Source: Roseateles toxinivorans
GTDB taxonomy: Bacteria; Pseudomonadota; Gammaproteobacteria; Burkholderiales; Burkholderiaceae_C
NCBI RefSeq assembly: GCF_004362525.1
Contig: NZ_SNXS01000001.1
Location: 1-64,000 of the forward strand
Direction of reading: 5' to 3'
Length of the DNA: 64,000 nucleotides
Within the stretch, counting starts at the first letter, position 1; each line of letters opens with the position of its first letter. Below are positions 53,871 through 63,301 of this stretch, in pieces. The position numbers and the translations under genes were made by a program. The notes beneath the pieces were generated by a model. That model worked only from the letters and a program-made list of their open reading frames with translations, was not told where the DNA came from and ran no database searches.

Positions 53871-54866
53871 TCAAATTCGGTCGCGGGTGGTCTGGCGCGA
53901 GCGAGATGCGTGCGTGGCAAAGAAGCTGCGCGCGTTGTCCGCGTCCTGACGGATGGCGGCCGTCAGGGCCTCCAGACCGTCATAGCGGGCTTCGTCGCGA
54001 AGTTTTTTGAGCAGTTCCACGCGCACGAGTTTACCGTAGCCCCCGTCCAGGCCCAGTTGCGACGGCCAGTCCAGGCAATTCACCTCCAGCAGCAGGCGGC
54101 CGGCGTCCTCCACCGTGGGCCGCACGCCCAGAGACGCCACGCCGTCCAGCGGCGTGTCGGTCAGGCCATGGGTGCGCACCGCGTAAATGCCCATCGCCGC
54201 CGATTTGGCATGGTCAAAACGCAGGTTCAGCGTACGGAAACCGAGCTCCCGACCAAGCTTGCGGCCGTGGATCACATGGCCGCTGATGCTGTAGGGCCGG
54301 CCCAGCAGGGCGGCGGCGGTGTCCATGTCGCCGGCCACCAGGGCCTCGCGCACGGCCGAGCTGCTGACCCGCTGGCCATGGACCTCGTAGCTCATCATCC
54401 GCGCCACGTCGAAGCCTTGCAGCTGGCCGGCAGCGTCCAGCATCCTGTAGTCGCCCTGGCGCCTGGCGCCGAAGCAGAAATCGTCGCCGACGAGCACATA
54501 CCTGGCGCCCAGCCCCTGCACTAGCACCTGGCTGATGAAGTCCTGGGCCGGCAGGCCGGCCAAGGCCTCGTCGAAGCGCAGCACGATGACTTGATCGACC
54601 CCGCAGCGCTCCAGCTCGCTGAGCTTGTCGCGCAGGGTGGCGATGCGTGCCGGTGCCAGCTCCGGTTTGCCCATCTTGGCGGCAAAGAAGTCGCGCGGAT
54701 GGGGTTCGAAGGTCATCACGCAGCTGGGCAGGCCGCGGTGCCGGGCCTCGGAGTGCAGCAGCGCCAGCATGGCCTGGTGGCCGCGGTGGACGCCGTCGAA
54801 ATTGCCTATGGTCAGCGCGCACGCGGGTGCGATGCCGGGATGGTGGAAGCCGCGAAATACCTGCAT
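53871..54866 (-). CDS. ribF: Bifunctional riboflavin kinase/FAD synthetase
   Basis: A 331-residue enzyme making FMN and FAD from riboflavin. The N-terminal FAD synthetase (about 1-180) has the nucleotidyltransferase motif GNFDGVHRGHQ and 'SSSAVREAL'. The C-terminal flavokinase (about 185-315) has 'YSISGHVIHGRKLGRELGFRTLNL' and the conserved 'GVRPTV' segment. Start MQVFRGFHH is preferred; an ATG three codons earlier is possible and neither has a clear ribosome-binding site. It precedes ileS, and is divergent from sbcB across 129 bp. Confidence 0.97.
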   Translation of the reverse strand: MQVFRGFHHPGIAPACALTIGNFDGVHRGHQAMLALLHSEARHRGLPSCVMTFEPHPRDFFAAKMGKPELAPARIATLRDKLSELERCGVDQVIVLRFDEALAGLPAQDFISQVLVQGLGARYVLVGDDFCFGARRQGDYRMLDAAGQLQGFDVARMMSYEVHGQRVSSSAVREALVAGDMDTAAALLGRPYSISGHVIHGRKLGRELGFRTLNLRFDHAKSAAMGIYAVRTHGLTDTPLDGVASLGVRPTVEDAGRLLLEVNCLDWPSQLGLDGGYGKLVRVELLKKLRDEARYDGLEALTAAIRQDADNARSFFATHASRSRQTTRDRI

Positions 54867-54995
54867 GGCAGACATTATCGACGCTGGCTCGGTGCAGGGC
54901 AGGCACAGGGCTTCAGCAAAACTTGAGGGTTGCGCCGCTGCCACGGCGCCTGGGCGCCGGCCAGGGGGCGGCTCATATGAGGTATCTTGCTCGAT

Positions 54996-56435
54996 ATGGC
55001 AGACCTTACCTTCTATTGGCACGACTACGAAACCTTTGGCCGGGTGCCGCGGCGCGACCGGCCTTCGCAGTTTGCCGGCATACGCACCGACGCGGAGCTC
55101 AACGAGATCGGCGCGCCGTTGATGCAGTACTGCAAGCCCGCGCCGGACTTCCTGCCCGACCCCGAGGCCTGCCTGCTGACCGGCATCCTGCCCCAGACCT
55201 GCCTGGAACAGGGCCTGCCTGAGCACGAGTTCGCCGCCGCCATCGAGCAGGAGCTGGCCCTGCCGGGCACGGTGGGCCTGGGCTACAACACGATTCGCTT
55301 CGACGATGAGGTGACGCGCCACCTGTTCTGGCGCAATCTGATCGATCCCTATGCCCGCGAGTGGCAGAACGACTGCGGCCGCTGGGATCTGCTGGATGTG
55401 GTGCGTTGCTGCTATGCGCTGCGCCCCGACGGCCTGCAGTGGCCCAGGCACGAAGACGGCCGGCCCTCGTTCAAGTTGGAGCACCTGAGCGCCGCCAACG
55501 GCCTGGCCCATGAGGCCGCCCACGACGCGCTGAGCGATGTGCGCGCCACCATCGCGCTGGCGCGCCTGGTGCGCCAGAGCAACCCGCGGCTGTGGGACTT
55601 CTGCCTGAAGCTGCGCAAGAAGGACGCGGTGCTGCAGGAGTTCGGCCTGGGCCAGCCGCGGCCGGTGCTGCATATCTCGGGCATGTACCCGGTCGAGCGC
55701 GGCTGCCTGGCGGTGGTCTGGCCGATTGCCCAGCACCCGACCAACAAGAACGAGATCATTGTCTGGGACCTGGCCCACGACCCGGCCGAGCTGCAGGGGC
55801 TGGACGCCGCCACCCTACGCCAACGCATGTTCAGCAAGCAGGACGAACTGCCCGAGGGCGTGAGCCGGCTGCCGATCAAGAGCGTGCACATCAACAAGTC
55901 ACCGGTGGTGATAGGCAATCTGAAGGTGTTGAGCGCCGAGCGTGCCGCCCATTGGGGGCTGGATGTGGAGCTGGCCCTGCGCCATGCCGAGCGGGCCGCC
56001 CAGCTGCCCGCGCTGCCCCGGCAGCTCTGGGCGGAGGTCTACGCCCGGCCGGCCGGAGAGCAGGCGCCCGATGTCGATGAGGATCTCTACGGCGGCTTTG
56101 TCGGCAACGAGGACCGCCGCCTGCTGAACCGGCTGCGCGGCCTGAACGCGGACAAGCTGGCCGGCCAGCATCCGGCCTTCGAGGACGGCCGGCTGGACGA
56201 GCTGCTGTTCCGCTACCGGGCACGCAATTTCCCTGACAGCCTCAGCAGCGCGGAGCAGCAGCGCTGGCAGCAGCATTGCAGCGAGCGTCTGCATCTGGGT
56301 GAGGGCGGCTTCAGCACGCTGAGCGCCTTTTTCGAGCGCATCGATGCGCTCAGCGAAGAGGCTGACGAGCGCGGCCAGGCCATTCTGGGCGCGCTGTACG
56401 ACTACGCCGAGCAGATCGCACCGCCGCACCCTTGA
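54996..56435 (+). CDS. sbcB: Exodeoxyribonuclease I
   Basis: A 479-residue 3'-5' exonuclease for single-stranded DNA. The DnaQ-like exonuclease motifs are DYETFG (ExoI, residues 11-16) near the N-terminus, 'GYNTIRFDDE' (ExoII) and 'HDALSDVRATIALARL' (ExoIII). The rest (about 200-479) matches the SH3-like and helical domains of E. coli ExoI. It works in mismatch repair and recombination with SSB. The ATG is chosen over a TTG nine bases upstream. The gene is followed after 21 bp by the hybrid kinase gene. Confidence 0.97.
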   Translation: MADLTFYWHDYETFGRVPRRDRPSQFAGIRTDAELNEIGAPLMQYCKPAPDFLPDPEACLLTGILPQTCLEQGLPEHEFAAAIEQELALPGTVGLGYNTIRFDDEVTRHLFWRNLIDPYAREWQNDCGRWDLLDVVRCCYALRPDGLQWPRHEDGRPSFKLEHLSAANGLAHEAAHDALSDVRATIALARLVRQSNPRLWDFCLKLRKKDAVLQEFGLGQPRPVLHISGMYPVERGCLAVVWPIAQHPTNKNEIIVWDLAHDPAELQGLDAATLRQRMFSKQDELPEGVSRLPIKSVHINKSPVVIGNLKVLSAERAAHWGLDVELALRHAERAAQLPALPRQLWAEVYARPAGEQAPDVDEDLYGGFVGNEDRRLLNRLRGLNADKLAGQHPAFEDGRLDELLFRYRARNFPDSLSSAEQQRWQQHCSERLHLGEGGFSTLSAFFERIDALSEEADERGQAILGALYDYAEQIAPPHP

Positions 56436-56456
56436 GGTCCGGCGGCACAGGTTCCC

Positions 56457-59400
56457 ATGGTCAGCACCCCTGCCTTCAACCCCGGCGGCGCCGCCGCAGA
56501 CGCTGCCCCCTCGCGGCGCGGCGCAGTCTGGGCCATTCCGGCCCTGGTGCTGCTCATGGGCCTGGCGCTGACGGTGCTGGGGGTGTACTGGTTCCAGTCC
56601 GGCCTGGATGTGGAGGCCCGCGCCCGCTATGAACGCCAGGCCGCACGCATCGAGGACGATCTGCTGCGCCGCTTCAATTTGCCCGTCTATGGCCTCAATG
56701 GTCTGCGCGGTCTGTATGCCACCAGCGGCCGGATCGGACGCGAGGCCTTCCGCGACTATGTCGAGTCCCGCCAACTGCACCTCGAGTTCCCGGGCGTGCG
56801 GGGCTTTGGTTTCATCGAGCGGGTGAAGCGGGAAGACGTGGTGCGCTTTGTGGCCACCGAGCGGGCCGACGCAGCCCCCGACTTCGACGTGCGCCAGAGC
56901 GCGGGCGTTGACGATCTCTACATCGCCAAGTTCATCGAGCCGCTGGCCTCCAATCGTGCGGCCTGGGGCTTCGACATCGCCTCCGAAGCGGTGCGGCGCG
57001 AGGCCCTGGAGCGCGCGGTGCGCACCGGCGAGCCGACGCTGAGCGGCAGCATCACCCTGGTGCAGGATGGCAAGAGGGGCCCCGGATTTCTCTATATCGT
57101 GCCGGTCTGGCAGCGCCTGGTCGATCCGGCCTCGACCAACCCTCGCATCAATGCGCTTCGCGGTTTTCTGTTTGCGCCCATCGTGGTCGGTGAGCTGTGC
57201 ACAGGCATCGCCAACGTGGCCGATATGCAGCTGGACTTCGAGCTCTATGACGCGGGGCAGGTCGATCCGGCCCGCCTGCTGTTCGGCACCGAACTCCAGG
57301 GCGAAGGCGACCCGGGCTCCGCGCCACGGGTCGCAGCGGCGGGCCCGCTGTTCCAGAGCACACGCTATATCTCGGTGGGCGGGCGCACGCTGGCCCTGCG
57401 CACCAGCACCACCCCGGCGTTCGAGCGCGGGCTTGATCGCACCACGCCGACCCTGTTGGCCGCCGCCGGCACCCTGCTGAGCAGCCTGCTGGCGCTGGCG
57501 GCCTGGCTGCTGGTGTCGGGCCGGGCCCGCGCCGAATCGCTGGCGGCCGAGATGACCGCCGATCTGGAGCGCCTGGCCAAGGTCGTGCGCCACACCTCGA
57601 ATTCGGTGGCGATACTGGATGCGCAGCGCTATATCGTCTGGGTCAATGAGGGTTTTGAGCGTCTGTTCGGCTTCACGCTGGCCGAGGCGCGCGGCCACAA
57701 ACCCGGTGATCTGACGCACAGCGAACGCCTCGATCCCGAGCAGATGCAGCGCCTGCGCGAGCTGCTCGACAGCGGGCAGGCCTTCCGCGGCGAGCTGCAG
57801 AAGCGCCGCAAGGACGGCCGCGAGATCTGGACCCATGCCGAGGTGCAGCCGCTGCACGATGCGCGGGGCCAGCTGACCGGCTTCATGTCGATCGAGTCGG
57901 ACATCACCGAACAGAAGGTGGCCAAGGAGCGGCTGGAGGCGGCGCTGCGCGACACCGACGTGCTGCTGCGCACGATCAATCTGCATGCGATCGTGTCGGT
58001 GACCGACCGGCGCGGCCTGATCCTTGAGGCCAATGCGGCCCTGGTGCAGATCAGCGGCTACTTGCTGGAGGAACTGCTGGGCCAGGACCACCGGCTGCTC
58101 GGCTCGGGCCAGCATCCACGCAGCTTCTGGGTCGAGGTCTGGCGCACCATCGCCAGCGGCCGTTCCTGGCGCGGCGAGATCTGCAACCGTGCCAAGGACG
58201 GACGGCTTTACTGGGTGGACAGCATCATCGCGCCCTTCCTGAATGCTCAGGGACGCATCGAGAAGTATGTCTCCATCAGCAACGACATCACCACCAGCAA
58301 GACCGCCGCCACCGAACTGGCCCTGCAGCGCGAGCGCCTGGCCAACATCATCGAGGGCACCCACGTCGCGACCTGGGAGTGGAATGTGCAGACCGGCGTC
58401 AGCCACTTCAACGAGCGCTGGGCCGAGATCGTCGGCTACACGCTCGATGAGCTGCAGCCGACCACTGTCCAGACCTGGCTGAAGCTGGCCCATCCCGACG
58501 ACCTGGCGCGCGGCCAGGCCCTGCTGCAACGCCATTTCGACGGTGAGCTGGACTACTACGAGGTCGAGTCGCGCACCCGCCACAAGGACGGGCGCTGGAT
58601 GTGGGTGCTGGTGCGAGGCCGCCTGTCCACCCGCACGCCCGACGGCAAGCCCGAGTGGATGGTCGGCACCCATATGGACATCACCCAGCGCAAGCTGGCG
58701 GAGCAGGCACTGCAGCAGACGCTGCAACGCTTTGTGCTGGCCGCGGACTCGGCCGGCATCGGCGTCTGGGAGATGGATGTACAGCACCGCACGCTGAGCT
58801 GGGATGACTGGATGTACCGGCTTTATGGCCGCACCAGAGTCGGCGAGTTCGCGCCCTACACCCTGTGGAGCGAGAGCGTGCATCCGGAAGACCTGCCGAC
58901 CGCGCAGCAGGAACTGGCCCAGGCGATCAGCGGCGAGCGCGAGTTCGACACCGAGTTCCGCATCCTCTGGCTGAATGGCGAAGTGCGGCATCTGCGCGCC
59001 TCGGCCCGCGTGGTGCGCAATGCCCGGGGCCAGGCGGAGCGGGTGATAGGCATCAACTTCGACATCACCGCGCGCAAGCGCGCCGAGCTGGAGCTGGGCC
59101 AGACCAGTGCGCTGCTGTCCTCGGTGCTGGACTCGGCCTCCGAGGTGGCGGTGATCGGTACCGATATGGACCTCAGGATCACCGTCTTCAATATCGGTGC
59201 GCAGCGCCTGTTGGGCTATACCGCGCAGGAGGTGGTGGGCCATTGCACGCCGGAGATCTTCCATGATCCGGTCGAGATCGAGGCGCGGCTGGAGCAGCTG
59301 TCTCAGCAGGCCGGCCGGCGCGTGCGCGGTCGCGGGGTGTTCGTCGACCCGGTGGCCATCGGCGAGGAACATGAGTGGACCTATATCGCCAAGAGCGGCC

Positions 59401-61559
59401 AGCGCACCCAGGTGGCGCTGACGGTGACGGCCATGACGGCCCATGACGGCCGCCCCATCGGCTACCTGGGCGTGGCCCATGATGTGACGCGCCACAAGCT
59501 CTATCAGGAATCGCTCAAGGTGGCGATGCAGAAGGCCGAGCAGGCGAATCTGGCCAAGAGCCAGTTCCTGGCAAATATGAGCCACGAGCTGCGCACGCCG
59601 ATGAATGCCATCCTGGGCATGCTGCAGCTGCTGCAGAAGACCCAGCTGAGCGCTCGGCAATGGGACTACACGCGCAAGACCGAGGGCGCGGCGCGCTCGC
59701 TGCTGGGCCTGCTCAACGACATCCTGGACTTTTCCAAGGTCGAGGCCGGCAAGATGAGTCTGGCGCCGCACCCCTTCCGCACCGACACCCTGCTGCGCGA
59801 GCTGTCGGTGATCCTGTCGGGCAATCTGGGCCAGAAGGAGATCGAGCTGGTGTTCGACATCGACCCGGGCCTGCCGCCGGTGCTGGTCGGTGATGCGCTG
59901 CGTCTGCAGCAGGTGCTGATCAATCTGGGGGGTAACGCGCTGAAGTTCACCGAGCGCGGCGAAGTCGTCGTCAGCCTGCGCGTGCTCGAGCGACTGCCCG
60001 GCGCGGTGCGGCTGCGGCTGCAGGTGCGCGACACCGGCATCGGCATTGCCGAGACCGACCAGCACCACATCTTCGAGGCCTTTGCCCAGGCCGAGGCCTC
60101 GACGACGCGGCGCTTTGGCGGCACCGGGCTGGGGCTGTCGATCAGCCAGCGCCTGGTGCAGATGATGGGCGGCGAGCTGCGTCTGAGCAGCCAACCCGGC
60201 CAGGGCAGCTGCTTCCAGTTCGAGCTTGAGCTGCCGGTGGCCGACGATGTGCTGCCGCGCTTGGCCAACCGTGTCGATGCCGGGCCGCTGCGCACGCTGA
60301 TCGTTGACGACAACGCCATCGCCCGGGAGGTGCTGGGCGAGATGGCGCGCGCGATGCAATGGCAGGTGGACGTGGCCTCCAGCGGCGCCCAGGCGTTGCA
60401 GATGGTGCAGGCTCGGCTCGGCGGTCCTCAGGCCTATCAGCTTGTGCTGCTGGACTGGCAGATGCCCGGCATGGACGGCTGGGAGACGAACCAGCGCCTG
60501 CGCGAGCTCTGTAAGCCGCAGGCACCGCCGCTGGTCGTCATGATCACCGCCCATGGCCGCGAGATGCTGGCCGAGCGCGGCGCCGACGAACAGGCGTTGC
60601 TGCAGGGATTCCTGGTCAAGCCGGTGACGGCCTCGATGCTGCTGGATGCGGTGGTCGATGCGCAGGTCCGTGCCAGCCAGCCGGCTCCGTTGGCCACGGG
60701 CGCGAAGTCAGATAGCGTGCCGCCCGGTCCTGGGCGTCTGCGCGGCCTGCACCTGCTGGTCGTGGAAGACAACGCCAACAACCGCCAGGTGGCGCAGGAA
60801 CTGCTCGGCGACGAGGGTGCCGAGGTGCAGGTCGCCACCCAGGGCCAGGAGGGCGTGGACGCGGTGCTGAGCAGCCTGGAGCCCGGCGGCCGACCGTTCG
60901 ATGCGGTGCTGATGGACGTGCAGATGCCCGTGCTCGATGGCTACGGCGCCACCGCCGCGATCCGCCGCCACCCCGGCGCGCAGGCCCTGCCCATCATCGC
61001 GATGACGGCCAATGCCATGCCCGCCGATCGCCAGGCCTGCCTCGATGCCGGCATGAGCGACCATGTCGGCAAACCTTTCGACTTGGACCAGTTGGTGCGC
61101 TGCCTGCTGCGGCACACCGCGGGGGGCGTATCGCCTGTGGCCCCGGTTGCCGTTGCGCGCGAGACGGGTATGGACCTGCATCGGGATGTGGAAGCGGCGC
61201 TGGCGCGCATGGGCGGCAACCGGCGCATCTACCTGCGGGTGCTGGAGTCCTTCCAGCAAAACCTGGCCCTGCTGCCCGAGCAGCTGTCGACCCTGCTCGG
61301 GGCGGATGCGGCCGGAGATGCCGAGCGGCTGGCCGAGGCCATGAACGCCCTGCATTCGCTGAAGGGCATCGCCAGCACCCTCGGGCTGAACGCGTTGGCG
61401 GCCTGTGCCGCCGAAGCCGAGCAGACCCTGCGTCAGCCCGACGGCACTGCACCGGCCGTGCTGGCCACGGTGCTGGCGGCGGTGCAGCAGGGGCAGCGGG
61501 ACATCGCCGCCCTGCTGCCGGCGATGCGCGAGCGTCAGGCCGAGGCCGCCGCCAAATAG
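56457..61559 (+). CDS. Large hybrid sensor histidine kinase with CHASE, PAS, two receivers and Hpt
   Basis: A 1700-residue membrane-bound phosphorelay protein. Two membrane helices (about 22-44 and 333-354) bracket a periplasmic CHASE domain. Five PAS segments follow (about 370-1020), then HisKA with His1043 ([12 protein letters not shown]), HATPase ([25 protein letters not shown]), receiver 1 with phospho-Asp1333 ([11 protein letters not shown]), receiver 2 with Asp1487 ([11 protein letters not shown]), and a C-terminal Hpt domain with His1633 ([11 protein letters not shown]). All modules of a complete phosphorelay are on one chain. The ligand and downstream regulator are unknown. No adjacent response-regulator gene is seen. 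Confidence 0.95.
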   Translation: MVSTPAFNPGGAAADAAPSRRGAVWAIPALVLLMGLALTVLGVYWFQSGLDVEARARYERQAARIEDDLLRRFNLPVYGLNGLRGLYATSGRIGREAFRDYVESRQLHLEFPGVRGFGFIERVKREDVVRFVATERADAAPDFDVRQSAGVDDLYIAKFIEPLASNRAAWGFDIASEAVRREALERAVRTGEPTLSGSITLVQDGKRGPGFLYIVPVWQRLVDPASTNPRINALRGFLFAPIVVGELCTGIANVADMQLDFELYDAGQVDPARLLFGTELQGEGDPGSAPRVAAAGPLFQSTRYISVGGRTLALRTSTTPAFERGLDRTTPTLLAAAGTLLSSLLALAAWLLVSGRARAESLAAEMTADLERLAKVVRHTSNSVAILDAQRYIVWVNEGFERLFGFTLAEARGHKPGDLTHSERLDPEQMQRLRELLDSGQAFRGELQKRRKDGREIWTHAEVQPLHDARGQLTGFMSIESDITEQKVAKERLEAALRDTDVLLRTINLHAIVSVTDRRGLILEANAALVQISGYLLEELLGQDHRLLGSGQHPRSFWVEVWRTIASGRSWRGEICNRAKDGRLYWVDSIIAPFLNAQGRIEKYVSISNDITTSKTAATELALQRERLANIIEGTHVATWEWNVQTGVSHFNERWAEIVGYTLDELQPTTVQTWLKLAHPDDLARGQALLQRHFDGELDYYEVESRTRHKDGRWMWVLVRGRLSTRTPDGKPEWMVGTHMDITQRKLAEQALQQTLQRFVLAADSAGIGVWEMDVQHRTLSWDDWMYRLYGRTRVGEFAPYTLWSESVHPEDLPTAQQELAQAISGEREFDTEFRILWLNGEVRHLRASARVVRNARGQAERVIGINFDITARKRAELELGQTSALLSSVLDSASEVAVIGTDMDLRITVFNIGAQRLLGYTAQEVVGHCTPEIFHDPVEIEARLEQLSQQAGRRVRGRGVFVDPVAIGEEHEWTYIAKSGQRTQVALTVTAMTAHDGRPIGYLGVAHDVTRHKLYQESLKVAMQKAEQANLAKSQFLANMSHELRTPMNAILGMLQLLQKTQLSARQWDYTRKTEGAARSLLGLLNDILDFSKVEAGKMSLAPHPFRTDTLLRELSVILSGNLGQKEIELVFDIDPGLPPVLVGDALRLQQVLINLGGNALKFTERGEVVVSLRVLERLPGAVRLRLQVRDTGIGIAETDQHHIFEAFAQAEASTTRRFGGTGLGLSISQRLVQMMGGELRLSSQPGQGSCFQFELELPVADDVLPRLANRVDAGPLRTLIVDDNAIAREVLGEMARAMQWQVDVASSGAQALQMVQARLGGPQAYQLVLLDWQMPGMDGWETNQRLRELCKPQAPPLVVMITAHGREMLAERGADEQALLQGFLVKPVTASMLLDAVVDAQVRASQPAPLATGAKSDSVPPGPGRLRGLHLLVVEDNANNRQVAQELLGDEGAEVQVATQGQEGVDAVLSSLEPGGRPFDAVLMDVQMPVLDGYGATAAIRRHPGAQALPIIAMTANAMPADRQACLDAGMSDHVGKPFDLDQLVRCLLRHTAGGVSPVAPVAVARETGMDLHRDVEAALARMGGNRRIYLRVLESFQQNLALLPEQLSTLLGADAAGDAERLAEAMNALHSLKGIASTLGLNALAACAAEAEQTLRQPDGTAPAVLATVLAAVQQGQRDIAALLPAMRERQAEAAAK

Positions 61560-61563
61560 GCGC

Positions 61564-62373
61564 TCACTGCGGCTTGACGAACTTCATCGTCAGTCGGTCG
61601 CTCTCGCCGATCGCCTCGTAGCGGGCACGGTCCTTGTCCTTGTTGGCATAGGTCGGCGGCAGCGCCCAGACGCCGTTCTGATGGTCCGCGCTGTCCCTGG
61701 GGTTGGCGTTGACCTCGGACTTGCCTGCGAGCTTGAAGCCCGCGCTCTCGGCCAGGCGCTGTACATAGGCCTCATGCAGATAGCCGCTGCCGACCTTGGC
61801 ATCCTGCTCGCGGTTCGCCGGCAGGCGGTGGTCGACCACGCCAAACACGCCGCCGGGCTTGAGGCTGGCGAATACGCTCTTGAACACGGCCAGGGTCTGG
61901 GCCTCGCCCTCCGCCGCCCAGTTGTGCACATTGCGGAAGGTCAGCACCAGATCGGCACTGCCCGGCGCCGCGTACTGCAGCTTGGCCGGCGGCGCAAACA
62001 CCGCCAGTTGTACCTTGTCGTAGACGGCCGGCTGGGCGTCCAGCTTGGCTTTCAGGCGCTCGATGCCGCGACGCGCATAGGCCTTGTCGGATTCGGGGTC
62101 GTCGGCGGCCAGAATCAACCGACCCTTGTCGCGCAGATAGGGCGCCAGTATCTCCGTGTACCAGCCGCCGCCAGGCACCAGTTCGACCACGGTCTGCTCG
62201 GGCCTGATGCCGAAGAAGCTCAGTGTCTCGTAGGGATGGCGTGCGTTGTCACGTGCAGCGAAGGCGGGCGTGCGGTGGGCGCCGGCGATGGCCGCCTTCA
62301 GCGCATCGTCTGCCTGGGCGGAGCCGATCAGGCACAGGGCCATCGCAACGGCAGAGAAGCATTTTTTCATCAT
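61564..62373 (-). CDS. Exported class I SAM-methyltransferase-like protein
   Basis: A 269-residue protein beginning with a signal peptide (MMKKCFSAVAMALCLIGSAQA). The body has a Rossmann SAM-binding fold: motif I 'VVELVPGGGWYTEILAPYL', motif II 'GRLILAADD' and a later 'DLVLTFRNVHNW'. An export signal on a methyltransferase is unexpected because SAM is not known to occur in the periplasm. Similar predicted periplasmic 'methyltransferases' are known in other proteobacteria, without a proven reaction. Its 3' end is 4 bp from the hybrid kinase gene's end (convergent). Confidence 0.88.
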   Translation of the reverse strand: MMKKCFSAVAMALCLIGSAQADDALKAAIAGAHRTPAFAARDNARHPYETLSFFGIRPEQTVVELVPGGGWYTEILAPYLRDKGRLILAADDPESDKAYARRGIERLKAKLDAQPAVYDKVQLAVFAPPAKLQYAAPGSADLVLTFRNVHNWAAEGEAQTLAVFKSVFASLKPGGVFGVVDHRLPANREQDAKVGSGYLHEAYVQRLAESAGFKLAGKSEVNANPRDSADHQNGVWALPPTYANKDKDRARYEAIGESDRLTMKFVKPQ

Positions 62374-62540
62374 TGAGCGACCTTTTGAGAGCGAGCCAGG
62401 GAAATGGTCGCGCAGTATCGCCGTCAATCAATTCCCCGGTGAGGCCACTGAGATAGAGCAGGCAATTCGGGTGATGAGCGCCGATCTTGCAGGAAGGCGC
62501 GCGGCCGGTTCGATCATCAAGCCGGCGCGGCGTGGCAGGC

Positions 62541-63209
62541 TCAAGCGGCCGCCAGCCAATCGCGCACATAGCCGGGCGCCGGCGCGCTGCAATCCGGGGC
62601 TGCGATCGGCTCCAGCCGCTGCTGGGTAAAGGGCAGCACGCCGACCCAGGCCTGCACGCCCATATCCTCGGCATCGTCGATCGGCGGGCCTTGCCGCACC
62701 TTGCAGGCGGCTTCGTCCAGCGGGATGCGCAGCACCGTGGTGGCGGTGAACTCCTTGTCATTGCCGGGGCGGATCTCGGCCTGGCGGCCGATGGCGATCT
62801 TGTCCATGAAGCGGGCCAGCGAGGCCCGCTTCTCGGCATCGTCGGTGAGCGCCTCGAAGCGGCCGTAGATCATGCAGGAGCGGTAGTTCATCGAGTGGTT
62901 GAAGGCCGAGCGGGCCAGCACCAAGCCGTCCAGATGGGTGATGGTGATGCAGGCCTGGGTGTCACCCAGCAACTGCCTGACCAGGCGGCCGCCGTTGGAG
63001 CCATGGATGTACAGATGCTCCCCCTCACGCCAGCAGGCCATCGGTATGCAATGCGTGCCCTTGGCGTCGGCAAAGGCGATATGGCACAAATAGGCCGCGT
63101 CGATGATGGCGTGCAGGGTGGCGCGCTCATAGCGGGCGTTCTCGGTGACGCGGCGGATGCGGGTGCGCTCGCTGGGCGGTGCGGTCTCGGCAGGGTTCAT
63201 GGCACTCAC
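62541..63209 (-). CDS. Pyridoxamine-5'-phosphate-oxidase-like flavoprotein
   Basis: A 222-residue FMN-binding split-barrel protein of the PNPOx-like group: 'ERATLHAIIDAAYLCHIAFADAKGTHCIPMACWREGEHLYIHGSNGGRLVRQL' is the typical N-terminal half, with the flavin phosphate contact region 'HGSNGG'. Such proteins are often reductases of F420- or FMN-dependent type or involved in vitamin B6 or stress metabolism. It is divergent from the MocR/PdxR-type regulator and shares its palindromic promoter region; in related bacteria MocR genes often control the adjacent PNPOx-like gene. Reaction unproven. Confidence 0.88.
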   Translation of the reverse strand: MSAMNPAETAPPSERTRIRRVTENARYERATLHAIIDAAYLCHIAFADAKGTHCIPMACWREGEHLYIHGSNGGRLVRQLLGDTQACITITHLDGLVLARSAFNHSMNYRSCMIYGRFEALTDDAEKRASLARFMDKIAIGRQAEIRPGNDKEFTATTVLRIPLDEAACKVRQGPPIDDAEDMGVQAWVGVLPFTQQRLEPIAAPDCSAPAPGYVRDWLAAA

Positions 63210-63249
63210 AATAAAGTAGAAGGCAGGAAGAAGGGCGCAATGTAGTTAA

Positions 63250-63301
63250 GCTGTGGCTCTTGTGAAAGACCCACGGATAGCTATTTTTCTAGAGCCACAG
63301 C
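63250..63301. promoter_or_regulatory. 11-bp perfect inverted repeat in the MocR/PNPOx-like divergent promoter
   Basis: GCTGTGGCTCT (63250-63260) and AGAGCCACAGC (63291-63301) are perfect inverted copies, 30 nt apart. The second one touches the MocR start codon, so occupancy would block MocR expression directly. The arrangement fits autoregulation by the MocR protein and joint control of the PNPOx-like gene. Confidence 0.7.

Noticed and set aside
53857-53874. Hairpin TGAACCC/GGGTTCA at the ribF stop codon as a terminator
   Set aside because: The stem is only 7 bp, overlaps the stop codon and lacks a T-tract; ileS follows on the same strand and probably shares the transcript.
55899-60554. Very long antisense reading frame (about 1550 codons) opposite sbcB and the hybrid kinase gene
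   Set aside because: Its translation has no recognisable domain and covers two well-supported genes. Long antisense frames are expected in GC-rich genes because stop codons are rare in the opposite phase.
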